From: CALJIC01 sp039805565
GTDB taxonomy: Bacteria; Chloroflexota; Chloroflexia; Chloroflexales; Roseiflexaceae
NCBI GenBank assembly: GCA_039805565.1
Contig: JBDLTZ010000206.1
Span: 1 to 30,404 of the forward strand
Reading direction: 5' to 3'
DNA length: 30,404 nucleotides
The position numbers were made by a program, and so were the translations under genes. Shown piece after piece: positions 17,307-26,368 of this stretch (positions within the stretch are counted from its first letter, which is position 1; each line of letters starts with the position of its first letter). Below the pieces are notes generated by a model, which saw only the letters and a program-made list of their open reading frames with translations, ran no database searches and was not told the DNA's origin.

Positions 17307-18566
17307 TTACTGCGGCACGTCTAGGTCGCTCAGGCGCACGGTCTTACGCGTGCCGAACTTCATCGTCTTCTGGCCCTCGCTGGAGAGCTGACCGCTCGAC
17401 TCGAGGTTCTGGATCTCCTGCTGCATCGTCTGCGCCAACTCCACCTCGCCCTGGCTCAGCAGGCGCGTGACGGCGCTCTGGAGCTTCTGGGTGGCGCCGC
17501 CCACATTGCCCGCCGCCAGGTCCTGCAGCGCGCGCGTCTGGAGCTTGAAGGCGCTCACCTTCTCCACAATGTTCATCACCCCCGGGTTCACCTGCGCGGC
17601 GGCGCCCTGGTCGGCGGTGAAGGTCAGCAGCACATCGGCGCGGCTCTTCTCGCCCTGCATCCCGAGCGCCGGCACGTCGTAGCTCACCTCCACCTGCCCG
17701 ATACGGTACTGCCCCGGCGGGCGCGGGTCCACCAGCACCTCGATCAGCAGCACCTGGCCGCTGCCGGTCTGCAGCTCGCCGAGCGGCACGCTTACGTCGC
17801 GCTCGGAGACCGGGCGGTAGCCGAGGTTGTTGATCAGCGGCACCACCTGCCACACCGCGCGCGGCGTGATGCCCTGGACCAGCCGCAGCGTGAGCGCGGC
17901 GTTCTGCACCGCGGTGGACTGGGCGCGCTGGACGGTGTTCGAGAAGTACTCGTCCACCTCCTGCGGCTGCGCGATGTAGTCAGCCGTGCCGCCCGAGCGC
18001 TTGGCTATGTCGAGCAGCAGGTCCTCGTTCCAGTCCCGCCCCACGCCGAGCGCCGTGATCGGCACGCCGCGCTGGCCGGCGATGTCCGCCTGGCGCAGGC
18101 AGTCCTTCTCGTTCTCCGTCTGGCCGTCGGTCAGCAGGATCATGCGGCGGACGGCGTTGGCCGGGCCCTTCTCGATCTCGGCCAGCCCGCGCTCAACCGC
18201 CGGCGCGATCTTCGTGCCGCCGTTGTCGCGGATGCCGGCCACGCGCTGCTTGAGCGAGTCCCGGTTGCGCGCCGGCTCCGCCGGGATGAGCGCCTCGGCG
18301 CGGTGGTCGAAGATCACCACCGAGATGATATCCTGCGTGTCGAGCAGGTCGATCGCGCGCGCGGTGGCCCGGCGCACCCGCTCGATCTTCTCGCCCTTCA
18401 TCGAACCGCTGCGGTCAAGCACGAAGCTCACGTTGACCGGCACGCGCACCTGCGCCATCACCTGCGCGGGCGTAACCTCAAGCAGCATGTAGGCGACCTG
18501 GGGCGTGTCCGACGCGAGCAGGAACGGGCGTGCCAGCGTAGGACGGACTGTGACCTCACCGGCCAT
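17307..18566 (-). CDS. VWA-domain protein
   Basis: The 419-aa product has a von Willebrand factor A domain (about 42-225) with an intact metal-ion-dependent adhesion site: DRSGS (51-55), Thr118 in GGTKIAP, and LLTDGQ (Asp147). A beta-rich region follows, then helices (VEKVSAFKLQTRALQDLAAGNVGGATQKLQSAVTRLL). There is no signal peptide or TM segment, so it is likely cytosolic and works by protein binding. The ATG at 18566 has AAGGAG eight bases upstream. It is transcribed divergently from a kinase-FHA gene. VWA, kinase and FHA proteins often form phosphorylation-controlled modules, and this is inferred here. Confidence 0.92.
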   Translation of the reverse strand: MAGEVTVRPTLARPFLLASDTPQVAYMLLEVTPAQVMAQVRVPVNVSFVLDRSGSMKGEKIERVRRATARAIDLLDTQDIISVVIFDHRAEALIPAEPARNRDSLKQRVAGIRDNGGTKIAPAVERGLAEIEKGPANAVRRMILLTDGQTENEKDCLRQADIAGQRGVPITALGVGRDWNEDLLLDIAKRSGGTADYIAQPQEVDEYFSNTVQRAQSTAVQNAALTLRLVQGITPRAVWQVVPLINNLGYRPVSERDVSVPLGELQTGSGQVLLIEVLVDPRPPGQYRIGQVEVSYDVPALGMQGEKSRADVLLTFTADQGAAAQVNPGVMNIVEKVSAFKLQTRALQDLAAGNVGGATQKLQSAVTRLLSQGEVELAQTMQQEIQNLESSGQLSSEGQKTMKFGTRKTVRLSDLDVPQ

Positions 18567-18663
18567 CGGTCAACTCCTTCACAGACTGGATGCGGCCTGC
18601 GGCGCAGGTCCCCGCCATGTGATACGGCGGCGGCGCGCGCCGTGTTGCGCTGCGTCAGGCCTC

Positions 18664-18672
18664 AGTATAGCA
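18664..18672 (-). promoter_or_regulatory. Extended -10 promoter of the VWA gene
   Basis: The reverse strand reads TGC-TATACT (TATACT at 18664-18669), about 98 bases before the VWA start. It is one half of a divergent promoter pair with the kinase gene. No -35 is evident. Confidence 0.55.
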
Positions 18673-18707
18673 CACGGCCTCCCGGCGGGGCGCTGCGGCA
18701 CGCGGTG

Positions 18708-18716
18708 TGGTACAAT
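18708..18716 (+). promoter_or_regulatory. Extended -10 promoter of the kinase-FHA gene
   Basis: TGG-TACAAT (TACAAT at 18711-18716) lies about 65 bases before the kinase start. The two divergent -10 elements are about 40 bp apart, so one regulator could act on both. Confidence 0.55.
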
Positions 18717-18782
18717 ATCGGAGCTTAGCGGCACACTGCCCGCCACACCCGCAACATACGGATGCAACCGCTTCACACGCGT

Positions 18783-20201
<1,419 letters not shown>

Positions 20202-20202
20202 A

Positions 20203-20260
20203 TGAGTACTGAGTCTTGAGTGCTGAGCTTGCTGAGCACTGAGTTATGAGTGCCGAGTAA
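20203..20260. repeat. Heptamer tandem repeat (TGAGTNN) between kinase gene and purQ
   Basis: About eight imperfect copies of a 7-bp unit (TGAGTAC, TGAGTCT, TGAGTGC, TGAGCTTGC with a 2-nt slip, TGAGCAC, TGAGTTA, TGAGTGC, CGAGTAA) fill the gap after the kinase stop almost to the purQ ATG. The style matches the short tandemly repeated repetitive (STRR) heptamers described in cyanobacteria. Confidence 0.85.
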
Positions 20261-20274
20261 CTACGAGTAACCAT

Positions 20275-21135
20275 ATGACACCACGAGCCCTTGTCCTACG
20301 CGCACCCGGCATCAACCGGGACGGCGACGCCGCCGCAGCCATCGAGCTGGCGGGCGGTACCGCCGAGCGAGTCCACGTCAACCGGGTCGTCGAGGGCGCG
20401 GTGCGCGTGTCCGACTACGCCATGCTGGTCATCCCCGGCGGCTTCTCCTACGGCGACCACCTCGGCGCCGGCAAGCTGCTGGCCGTGGACCTGGCCCACC
20501 GGCTGGGCGAGCAGATCGCCGCCTTCGTGGCCGACGGCCGCCCGGTGATCGGGATTTGCAATGGCTTCCAGGTGCTGGTAAAGGCCGGTATCCTGCCAGG
20601 AGGAGACGAAAGACGGAAGACCGCCGACCAAGGCCACCCTATGGCAGCCGCGAGCACAGCCTCGGCCTCCGAAACGCCTTCGTCCTTGGTGGTTGGTTCC
20701 CAGTCAGCTACCCTCACCGACAACGCCTCCAGCCGCTTTGAGTGCCGCTGGGTCCACCTGGCCGCGGACCCGTCCAGCCGCTGCGTCTTCACGCGGGGGA
20801 TCGAGCGGCCAATCGAGGTGCCAGTCGCACACGGCGAGGGACGCTTCGTGACGCGAGACTCGGAGGCGCTCGACGCGCTCCTGGCGGCCGGGCAGGTGGC
20901 GCTGCGCTATGTAGTCCCGAACGAGGGCGAGGCCTACCCCGCCAACCCCAACGGCTCAGACGACCACATCGCCGGTGTGTGTAACCCGCAGGGCAATGTG
21001 CTGGGCCTGATGCCGCACCCCGAGAACGCGACGCTGCCGCACCAGCACCCTCGCTGGACCCGTGAGCCACGCCGCGCCGAAGGGGACGGGCTGGTGATCT
21101 TCCGCAACGCGGTGCGCTACGCAGAAAGCCTGTAG
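20275..21135 (+). CDS. purQ: Phosphoribosylformylglycinamidine synthase subunit PurQ with internal insertion
   Basis: The 286-aa product is the glutaminase subunit of FGAM synthase in purine synthesis, supplying ammonia to PurL. The class I glutaminase features are all present: VIPGGFSYGDHLGAG, the nucleophile Cys95 in GICNGFQ, and His248/Glu250 in LMPHPEN. FECRWVHL is a PurQ family motif. Residues about 111-142, between LPGG and QSATLTDN, have no counterpart in ordinary PurQ and are encoded by heptamer-repeat-like DNA. The ATG at 20275 lacks a clear ribosome site because the heptamer tract runs up to it. No purL or purS is nearby. The catalytic residues remain, so it is probably functional. 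Confidence 0.93.
   Translation: MTPRALVLRAPGINRDGDAAAAIELAGGTAERVHVNRVVEGAVRVSDYAMLVIPGGFSYGDHLGAGKLLAVDLAHRLGEQIAAFVADGRPVIGICNGFQVLVKAGILPGGDERRKTADQGHPMAAASTASASETPSSLVVGSQSATLTDNASSRFECRWVHLAADPSSRCVFTRGIERPIEVPVAHGEGRFVTRDSEALDALLAAGQVALRYVVPNEGEAYPANPNGSDDHIAGVCNPQGNVLGLMPHPENATLPHQHPRWTREPRRAEGDGLVIFRNAVRYAESL
20604..20704 (+). repeat. In-frame repeat element inside purQ with inverted heptamer ends
   Basis: The left side reads AGACGAA, AGACGGA, AGACCGC, CGACCAA in period 7 (20604-20631). The right side reads CCTTCGT, CCTTGGT, GGTTGGT, TCCCAGT (20677-20704), the inverted sense. ACCAAGG (20627-20633) pairs exactly with CCTTGGT (20684-20690). It encodes about 32 extra residues rich in Ala, Ser and Thr and has no stop. 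Confidence 0.75.
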
Positions 21136-21140
21136 CGTGT

Positions 21141-21198
21141 CTTGGGCCTTGGGCCTTGGGTCTTGAGGGCGCCTATCTACGCTCGCAACTCAAGACCC
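21141..21198. repeat. Heptamer repeat and inverted repeat at the purQ/HTH gene junction
   Basis: CTTGGGC, CTTGGGC, CTTGGGT, CTTGAGG run in period 7 (21141-21168). GGGTCTTGAG (21158-21167) is perfectly inverted by CTCAAGACCC (21189-21198) across 21 nt, reaching the stop codon of the HTH gene. It could serve as a two-way terminator between convergent genes. Confidence 0.8.
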
Positions 21199-21395
21199 TA
21201 GTCCTCAAGGGCGGCGTCACGCGAGACCCCCTGGCCATTGCGAAGCAGGAAGGCGTCCAGGTCCTCCCGCCGGATCACCATCTCGTCACCGCGCCGCTCG
21301 TGCTGCAGCCCCTCCGAGAGCCACATCTCGACAGTTTGGCGGTTGATCTGCAACAGCACCGCCGCCTCGTCCACCGTCAGGTGCTCGTTGTGCAT
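21198..21395 (-). CDS. Small excisionase/MerR-type HTH DNA-binding protein
   Basis: The 65-aa product is almost wholly a helix-turn-helix of the excisionase/BldC (HTH_17) type: LTVDEAAVLLQINRQTVEMWLSEG, a wing (LQHERRGDEMVIRREDLDAFL) and a short tail. Such proteins bind DNA as regulators or architectural factors. There is no integrase nearby, so a phage role is not indicated. The ATG at 21395 has GGAGG seven bases before it. The open frame runs further upstream to 21539 but that extension is repeat-like and not conserved in type. Confidence 0.85.
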   Translation of the reverse strand: MHNEHLTVDEAAVLLQINRQTVEMWLSEGLQHERRGDEMVIRREDLDAFLLRNGQGVSRDAALED

Positions 21396-21526
21396 GGTGC
21401 CCTCCGGCTGTGTGCGCGCGCTCCGCGCGCCAAATACATAGAGTAGGGATGTTTCTGGGGACTGCGCCGCTGCCCCCCGCTTGCGCTCCCACGCGCCCTC
21501 CGCATTGCCATAGCACACAAAGTGCC

Positions 21527-21554
21527 ACTCAAGACTCAAGACTCAAGACTCACG
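21527..21554. repeat. Heptamer repeat (ACTCAAG) at the end of the solute-binding protein gene
   Basis: Three perfect ACTCAAG units and one ACTCACG run from 21527 to 21554. They contain the stop codon of the solute-binding protein gene (21550-21552), so the repeat has reached the coding end. Confidence 0.85.
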
Positions 21555-22431
21555 GCTCGACAAACCACTTCCGGCCGAGCTCCTCGAAGAAGCCCTCGCG
21601 CCGCAGCTCCTCGAGTGCCTGGTTGGCGCGTTCGCGCAGCTCGACGGCCTCGGGCGCGAAGGCCAACACATACGGCTCGAGCGTCAGGGCCGATACCAGC
21701 CGCAGCTCGGGGCCGGCATCGGCCTGAGAGCCCGCCTGCTCATTGAGCGCGATCAGCGCGGAAGTGTTGTCCACTATCGCCGCGTCGGCATCGCCGGCAC
21801 GCACAGCCGCGAGCGTGTCGGCGGGGGTATCGTACTCCGAGCGCAGCGTGAAGCGCAGCCCGCCCGCCAGCAGGCGCCGCGCGTGCGTGTCCGCGTCGGA
21901 GCCAAGCGGCGCCGCGACCGTGATCCCCGCCAGATCCCCCTCGCCGGCGACGACCGAGCCCACAGGGACCACCAGCACCTGCCCCGCGTTGAAGTAGAAG
22001 GTGGAGAAGCTGACGCGCCACCCTTGCTCGGGCGCATAGGGCAGCGCCGAAGCCGCCATGTCTGCCCGCCGCGCTGCCAGATCGTCGTAGATCGAGTCCA
22101 GCCCGCTCGGTACAAACTCCACCCCTAGTCCCATCTTGCGGGCCACCGCGCGGGCCAGGTCCACGTCGTACCCCGCGGGCTGCCCGCCCTCCATCCACGT
22201 GAAGGGGTAGAACCCCAGGTCCATCGCCACCCGCAGCGTACCGCGCTGCTGCGCAGCCGCCCACACCGGATCCAGTCCTTGCCCTGCCACACTGGCGCCG
22301 AGCTCAGCGCTCGCGGCCAGTGCCACGTAGGCCAGCAGGAAGGCAAGCACCAGCGCGTCGAGGCGGCCGAGGCGACGTAACCGGTGCAAAACATCCACAA
22401 AATGACCTCTCATCGTACGCTCATCCAACAT
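21550..22431 (-). CDS. Orphan family-3 extracellular solute-binding protein
   Basis: The 293-aa product has an N-terminal hydrophobic segment (about 25-45) and then the SBP_bac_3 fold of polar amino-acid binding proteins: GTLRVAMDLGFYPFTWMEGGQPAGYDVDLARAVARKMG, LAARRADMAAS, and VRAGDADAAIVDNTSAL. There is no lipobox Cys, so it is either tethered by the uncleaved helix or released. No permease or ATPase genes adjoin it, so it may be a sensor or pair with a transporter elsewhere. ATG 22431 has AAGGATG just upstream. A later ATG at 22413 is possible. The first residues are encoded next to a clear -10 box. Confidence 0.87.
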   Translation of the reverse strand: MLDERTMRGHFVDVLHRLRRLGRLDALVLAFLLAYVALAASAELGASVAGQGLDPVWAAAQQRGTLRVAMDLGFYPFTWMEGGQPAGYDVDLARAVARKMGLGVEFVPSGLDSIYDDLAARRADMAASALPYAPEQGWRVSFSTFYFNAGQVLVVPVGSVVAGEGDLAGITVAAPLGSDADTHARRLLAGGLRFTLRSEYDTPADTLAAVRAGDADAAIVDNTSALIALNEQAGSQADAGPELRLVSALTLEPYVLAFAPEAVELRERANQALEELRREGFFEELGRKWFVEP

Positions 22432-22454
22432 CCTTGATCATGATTCCGGCATCA

Positions 22455-22460
22455 AGTATA
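22455..22460 (-). promoter_or_regulatory. -10 box of the solute-binding protein gene
   Basis: The reverse strand reads TATACT at 22455-22460 after an A-run, giving a predicted start about 17 bases before the ATG at 22431. No good -35 is visible. Confidence 0.5.
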
Positions 22461-22578
22461 CTTTTTTTCAGGTCTCTATCAGTGTGGACCGAAGCGTCCT
22501 CATACCCCTCGCCCATCCACGAAGCGCTCCGGGACTCCGGCGGCGCAGTATGACCATAGCTAACGTAAGGTGAAGCGT

Positions 22579-23247
22579 ATGGAAGACCCTCGCGATCAGC
22601 AGCGACAGCCGGCCAGCCAGGTCGCCTACCCGCCGAACTACGCGGTATCTCAGCCACAGTACCCGTACTACCCGCAGGCGGCGCCCCAGGTTGGGCGAGG
22701 CGGCAGGTTCATGCGAGTGCTGCGGCTGCTGCTGCGGCGGGTCCTCTACATCCTCGTGCTTGTGGGGCGCACGCTACGCCCCGTGGCCGGCGCCGTGGTC
22801 GTGGGGGCCATCGGGCTAAGCATCATCGGCTGGATGTCGTGGCAGCTGTGGGGCCCCAAGCCGGACGCCCCGAACATCGGGCGGGCGGAGTCGATCGCGC
22901 AGGCCGCGGCGGTGCAGAACTACCTCCAGGGCCGCAAGTCGTTCGACGCAGAGCTCATGTGGGAGGCCTTCAGCAGCGACTACCAGGCTGAGCGGCTGAG
23001 CCAGGGCGCCTCGAAGGCCACCTTGCAGTCGCAGGCCAACAACGAGAAGATGATGGGCCTGCAGTACGGCAAGACCGAGTACATCGGCGGCGTGCAGACC
23101 GAGGACGGCGGCGGGATGTACTTCTACACGCTGGACATCACCGTGCAGAGCCAGAAGGTCAAGGTGCCGATGATCTTCACCTCTACCCGCGACGGCAAGA
23201 TCGAGAACATCATCTCCCCGCTCAACAACCTGGGCAACAACCAGTAG
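22579..23247 (+). CDS. Single-TM membrane protein paired with FtsH-like protease
   Basis: The 222-aa product has a cytosolic N-terminal tail rich in Pro, Tyr and Gln (PPNYAVSQPQYPYYPQAAPQ) and a basic stretch. One long hydrophobic segment (about 52-80) follows, then an outer domain of about 140 residues beginning near ESIAQAAAVQNYLQGRKSFDAELMWEAFS and ending in TRDGKIENIISPLNN. The outer part resembles small NTF2-like or stress-domain folds, but I recognise no family. ATG 22579 is preferred over the GTG at 22570, having AAGG seven bases before it. The FtsH-like gene starts 30 bp downstream, so the pair is an operon and the protein may be a partner or substrate adaptor. Confidence 0.8.
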   Translation: MEDPRDQQRQPASQVAYPPNYAVSQPQYPYYPQAAPQVGRGGRFMRVLRLLLRRVLYILVLVGRTLRPVAGAVVVGAIGLSIIGWMSWQLWGPKPDAPNIGRAESIAQAAAVQNYLQGRKSFDAELMWEAFSSDYQAERLSQGASKATLQSQANNEKMMGLQYGKTEYIGGVQTEDGGGMYFYTLDITVQSQKVKVPMIFTSTRDGKIENIISPLNNLGNNQ

Positions 23248-23277
23248 TGTACGTTAGTCTCGGAATGGAGCGAACAG

Positions 23278-25275
23278 ATGGCGCTTGAACCCTACCGCCC
23301 GCGCGACACCCAGTATCGCGATGAGCTGGACCGCGAGCTGGATCAGAAGATCGATGCGGCCTTCAACCGCTGGCCCTGGAAGGTACGACGCCTGATCATC
23401 CGCGTCGTCCTGGCACTCGCGGCGATCTGGCTGGCGTTCCAGATTGTCCCGGCGGCAGTGGACTTCGTGGCCAACAACAACGTGGCCCAGGCGCTGCTGC
23501 AGGTGCTCATGATGGGCGCCTACCTGTTCTTCTTCATCGGCTTCCAGTTCTTCCTGATGTTCTACTTCATGGGACGCACCCGTATCTACTGGCTCAAGCC
23601 GGGCGAGACGGGCATCGGCTTCAAGGATTACAAGGGGAACCCGGAGGTGCTGGAGGCGGCGCGGCGCATCGTGACGCTGCTCAAGGGCGCCAAAGAGTTC
23701 AAGGACATGGGCGGCGAGGTGACCCGCGGCGTGCTGCTAATCGGCCCGCCCGGCACCGGTAAGAGCTACATGGCGCAGGCCGTGGCAACCGAGGCCGGCG
23801 TTCCCTTCGGCTACCTCTCCGCGCCGTCGCTCACTTCGGCCTGGATGGGTATGGGCAACATGAAGGTTATGCTGCTCTACCGCAAGGCGCGCAAGTTCGC
23901 CCGCGAGTACGGCGCCTGCATCCTGTTCATCGACGAGATCGACGCCATCGGCATGGCCCGCAGCAGCAACCTGATGGGCCAGGGCGCCACCGGCATGAGC
24001 GGCATGGAGCCCGACCGTGCGCGCGGTGGCCTCGCGGGGGTGATGATGGGGATGGGCGGCATGGGCGCCGGCAGCGGCCTGCTCAACGAGCTCCTCATCC
24101 AGATGGACCCACCGCCGCACGAGCAGAGCATGTGGGGCAAAGTGATGCGCTTCTTCGGCATGCGTAAGAAGCGCGCCGAGATGCCGCCCGTGCTCACAAT
24201 GGGCGCCACCAACCTTGCCGAGACGCTCGACGCCGCGCTGCTGCGCCCCGGCCGCTTCGATCGCAAGATCACCGTGGACCTGCCCGACCCCGACGGGCGC
24301 AAGGAGATCATCGAGTACTACCTCGCCAAGGTCAAGCACGAGCCAATGCCGATGGACCGCATGGTCTCTGACACAATCGGCTACTCGCCGGTGGCGATCA
24401 AGTTCATCATCAACGAGGGCGTGATCCACGCGCACTTCGACGGACGTCAGGCGATCAACTACTGGGACTTCACCAAGGCGCGCGAGACGCACGAGTGGGG
24501 CCTGCGCCAGCCGATCCGCAGCATGTCCTACGAGGAGCGCCGCCGCATCGCCTACCACGAGGCCGGCCACGCCTACGCGGCCGTCAAGCTGCTCCGCAAG
24601 GAGCGCCTCACCAAGGTGACGATCGTGCGCCACGGCAATGCGCTCGGCTTCGCCGCCTGGAAGCCTGAGGAGGAGATCCACACCCGCACGAAGGACGAGC
24701 TGCTGGACCGGATCAAGATCTCGCTCGCCAGCCGCGCCGCGGAGGAGATCTTCCTCGGCCTACAGATGAGCGGCGTCACCGGGGACCTGCAGAGCGCCAC
24801 CGGCCTGGCCACCTTCATGGTCGGCGCGTACGGCATGGACAACAGCTTCTACTCCTACCTGGCGTTCGGCATGCAGGGCGTCGGCGACCCAACGGTTAAG
24901 GGGCGCGTCGAGGCCATTCTCAACGAGCAGTACCGCCTCGTCAAGGGCATGGTCGAGCACAACAAGGAGGCGGTGATCGCGATCGCCGAGGCGCTGATCC
25001 TCCGCAATGAGCTCACCGACCTGGACGTGAACGAGATCCTCGCCCGCGTCGAGGCCGAGCGCCCCTACCAGGACCCGCGCAAGATCGAGAAGCAGCCGTT
25101 CGGCTTCCTCGGCTCGCGTGCCCTGCCGGAGCCCACCACCATTAGCCGGCGCGGCCATGGTACCACCACCCGCCTGCCCGACGTGAGCGTGCCGCCCGTG
25201 GCGAAGCAGCCCGGCGCCGAGCAGAAGGCCCCGACCGAGCCGCAGGCCTCCGCGGAGACCGAGCAGGGCGAGTAA
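23278..25275 (+). CDS. FtsH-like membrane AAA+ zinc metalloprotease, atypical
   Basis: The 665-aa product has two N-terminal TM segments (about 40-60 and 72-98) with a very short outer loop. The AAA+ module has Walker A GPPGTGKS (156-163), Walker B ILFIDEID (215-222), sensor GATN and arginine fingers LRPGRFDRK. An M41 protease domain follows with zinc motif HEAGH (427-431) and third ligand Asp503 in TGDLQSAT, and a disordered Pro-rich tail ends the protein. It should degrade membrane or damaged proteins. Odd points: the pore loop reads AWMGMG where FtsH has the Phe-Val-Gly motif, and there is a Gly/Met-rich insert (233-267) plus a second insert (279-302) before sensor 1. TGGAGCG precedes the ATG. 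Confidence 0.9.
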   Translation: MALEPYRPRDTQYRDELDRELDQKIDAAFNRWPWKVRRLIIRVVLALAAIWLAFQIVPAAVDFVANNNVAQALLQVLMMGAYLFFFIGFQFFLMFYFMGRTRIYWLKPGETGIGFKDYKGNPEVLEAARRIVTLLKGAKEFKDMGGEVTRGVLLIGPPGTGKSYMAQAVATEAGVPFGYLSAPSLTSAWMGMGNMKVMLLYRKARKFAREYGACILFIDEIDAIGMARSSNLMGQGATGMSGMEPDRARGGLAGVMMGMGGMGAGSGLLNELLIQMDPPPHEQSMWGKVMRFFGMRKKRAEMPPVLTMGATNLAETLDAALLRPGRFDRKITVDLPDPDGRKEIIEYYLAKVKHEPMPMDRMVSDTIGYSPVAIKFIINEGVIHAHFDGRQAINYWDFTKARETHEWGLRQPIRSMSYEERRRIAYHEAGHAYAAVKLLRKERLTKVTIVRHGNALGFAAWKPEEEIHTRTKDELLDRIKISLASRAAEEIFLGLQMSGVTGDLQSATGLATFMVGAYGMDNSFYSYLAFGMQGVGDPTVKGRVEAILNEQYRLVKGMVEHNKEAVIAIAEALILRNELTDLDVNEILARVEAERPYQDPRKIEKQPFGFLGSRALPEPTTISRRGHGTTTRLPDVSVPPVAKQPGAEQKAPTEPQASAETEQGE

Positions 25276-25288
25276 CCATCGCCCCAAG

Positions 25289-25321
25289 AGCCCCCTCTCC
25301 CGGTCTGGGAGAGGGGGCTTT
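25289..25321 (+). terminator. Strong intrinsic terminator after the FtsH-like gene
   Basis: AGCCCCCTCTCCC and GGGAGAGGGGGCT form a perfect 13-bp stem with a GGTCT loop, followed by TTT. It lies 13 bp after the stop at 25275. Confidence 0.85.
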
Positions 25322-25373
25322 CGCGTGCCCAGCGCCGCGCAATGCGCATAACAAAACTGCAATAGGGGCTGAC

Positions 25374-25402
25374 TTGCGGCGGGGAAGCCTTTCCGCTATA
25401 GT
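25374..25402 (+). promoter_or_regulatory. Promoter giving a leaderless mRNA for the reductase gene
   Basis: TTGCGG (25374-25379) and TATAGT (25397-25402) are 17 bp apart. The start of transcription is predicted 6-7 bases later, at or next to the A of the ATG at 25409. No ribosome site is present before that ATG. Confidence 0.7.
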
Positions 25403-25408
25403 AGCCCT

Positions 25409-26368
25409 ATGCGAGTGCTCATCACAGGAATCAACGGCTTCGTCGGCGGCCACCTCGCCGAGCAGCTGCTAGCGTCCGACCGCTGGGACGTGTGGGGTCT
25501 GGCGCGCCAGCCGGCCCTCGTGCTCGAACAGCTCACCGGCCGCGTGCGCTACGTCGCCGCAGATATGAATATCCCCGAGCAGGTGGTCTCCGCCCTGGAG
25601 AGCGCCCGCCCGGACGTCATCTTCCACCTCGCCGGCCAGGCCAATGTCGCGCGGTCCTTCGCCGACCCGGCCGGGACACTGAGCTCCAACCTTACCGCGC
25701 AGATCCACCTGTTCCAGGCTGTGCTGCGGCTGAGGCAGGACCCGCTGCTGCTGATCGCCGGGAGCAACGAGATCTACGGGGCCGTCCGGCCCGAGGACCT
25801 GCCGCTGGACGAGGACACGCCGCTGCGGCCGGTCAACCCCTACGCCGTGAGCAAGGCCGCGCAAGACTTGCTGGCGTTCCAGTACTTCGCCAGCCACCGG
25901 CTCCGCACCATCCGCCTCCGGCCGTTCAACCACATCGGCCCGCGCCAGACCGACGCGTTCGTGGCCGCGGCCTTCGCCGCACAGGTGGCGCAGATCGAAG
26001 CCGGTTGCCAGCCGCCGCTCATGCGGGTGGGCAACCTCAACGCCGAGCGGGACTTCACCGACGTGCGCGACATGGCGCGGGCCTACGAGCTGGCCGCGCT
26101 CCACGGCCAGCCCGGCGAGGCGTACAACATCGGCAGCGGCACGCCCACGCCTGTGCGGCGCCTGCTCGACATCCTGATGGCGCTCAGCACCAAGGACATC
26201 GCCGTCGAGGCCGACCCCGCGCGCATGCGCCCGTCCGACGTGCCCTCGGTTGTATGCGACGCCCGCAGGTTTCGCGAGCGCACCGGGTGGAAGCCACAGA
26301 TCCCGCTCGAGCAGACGCTCTACGATATCCTCGAGTACTGGAGATCATGGGTCCAGGAGAACAGATGA
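25409..26368 (+). CDS. SDR-family GDP-4-dehydro-6-deoxy-D-mannose reductase-like (Rmd)
   Basis: The 319-aa product is an extended SDR with the NAD(P) motif TGINGFVGG (6-14), DVIFHLAGQANVARSF, Ser120 in GSNEIYG and YAVSK (Tyr146, Lys150). RPFNHIGPRQ and GNLNAERDFTDVRDMARAY are typical of GDP-6-deoxy-4-keto-mannose reductases and related GDP-mannose dehydratases. It would act in the cytosol to make GDP-deoxyhexoses such as GDP-rhamnose for surface glycans. Assignment between Rmd and a relative such as a GDP-mannose dehydratase is not certain. It overlaps the pyrophosphorylase gene by 4 bp (ATGA). Its own start lacks a ribosome site but fits a leaderless promoter. Confidence 0.87.
   Translation: MRVLITGINGFVGGHLAEQLLASDRWDVWGLARQPALVLEQLTGRVRYVAADMNIPEQVVSALESARPDVIFHLAGQANVARSFADPAGTLSSNLTAQIHLFQAVLRLRQDPLLLIAGSNEIYGAVRPEDLPLDEDTPLRPVNPYAVSKAAQDLLAFQYFASHRLRTIRLRPFNHIGPRQTDAFVAAAFAAQVAQIEAGCQPPLMRVGNLNAERDFTDVRDMARAYELAALHGQPGEAYNIGSGTPTPVRRLLDILMALSTKDIAVEADPARMRPSDVPSVVCDARRFRERTGWKPQIPLEQTLYDILEYWRSWVQENR

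Noticed and set aside
21198..21395. Excisionase-type HTH as a sign of a prophage or integrative element
   Set aside because: No integrase, attachment repeats or phage genes lie nearby; small HTH_17 proteins are common as ordinary regulators.
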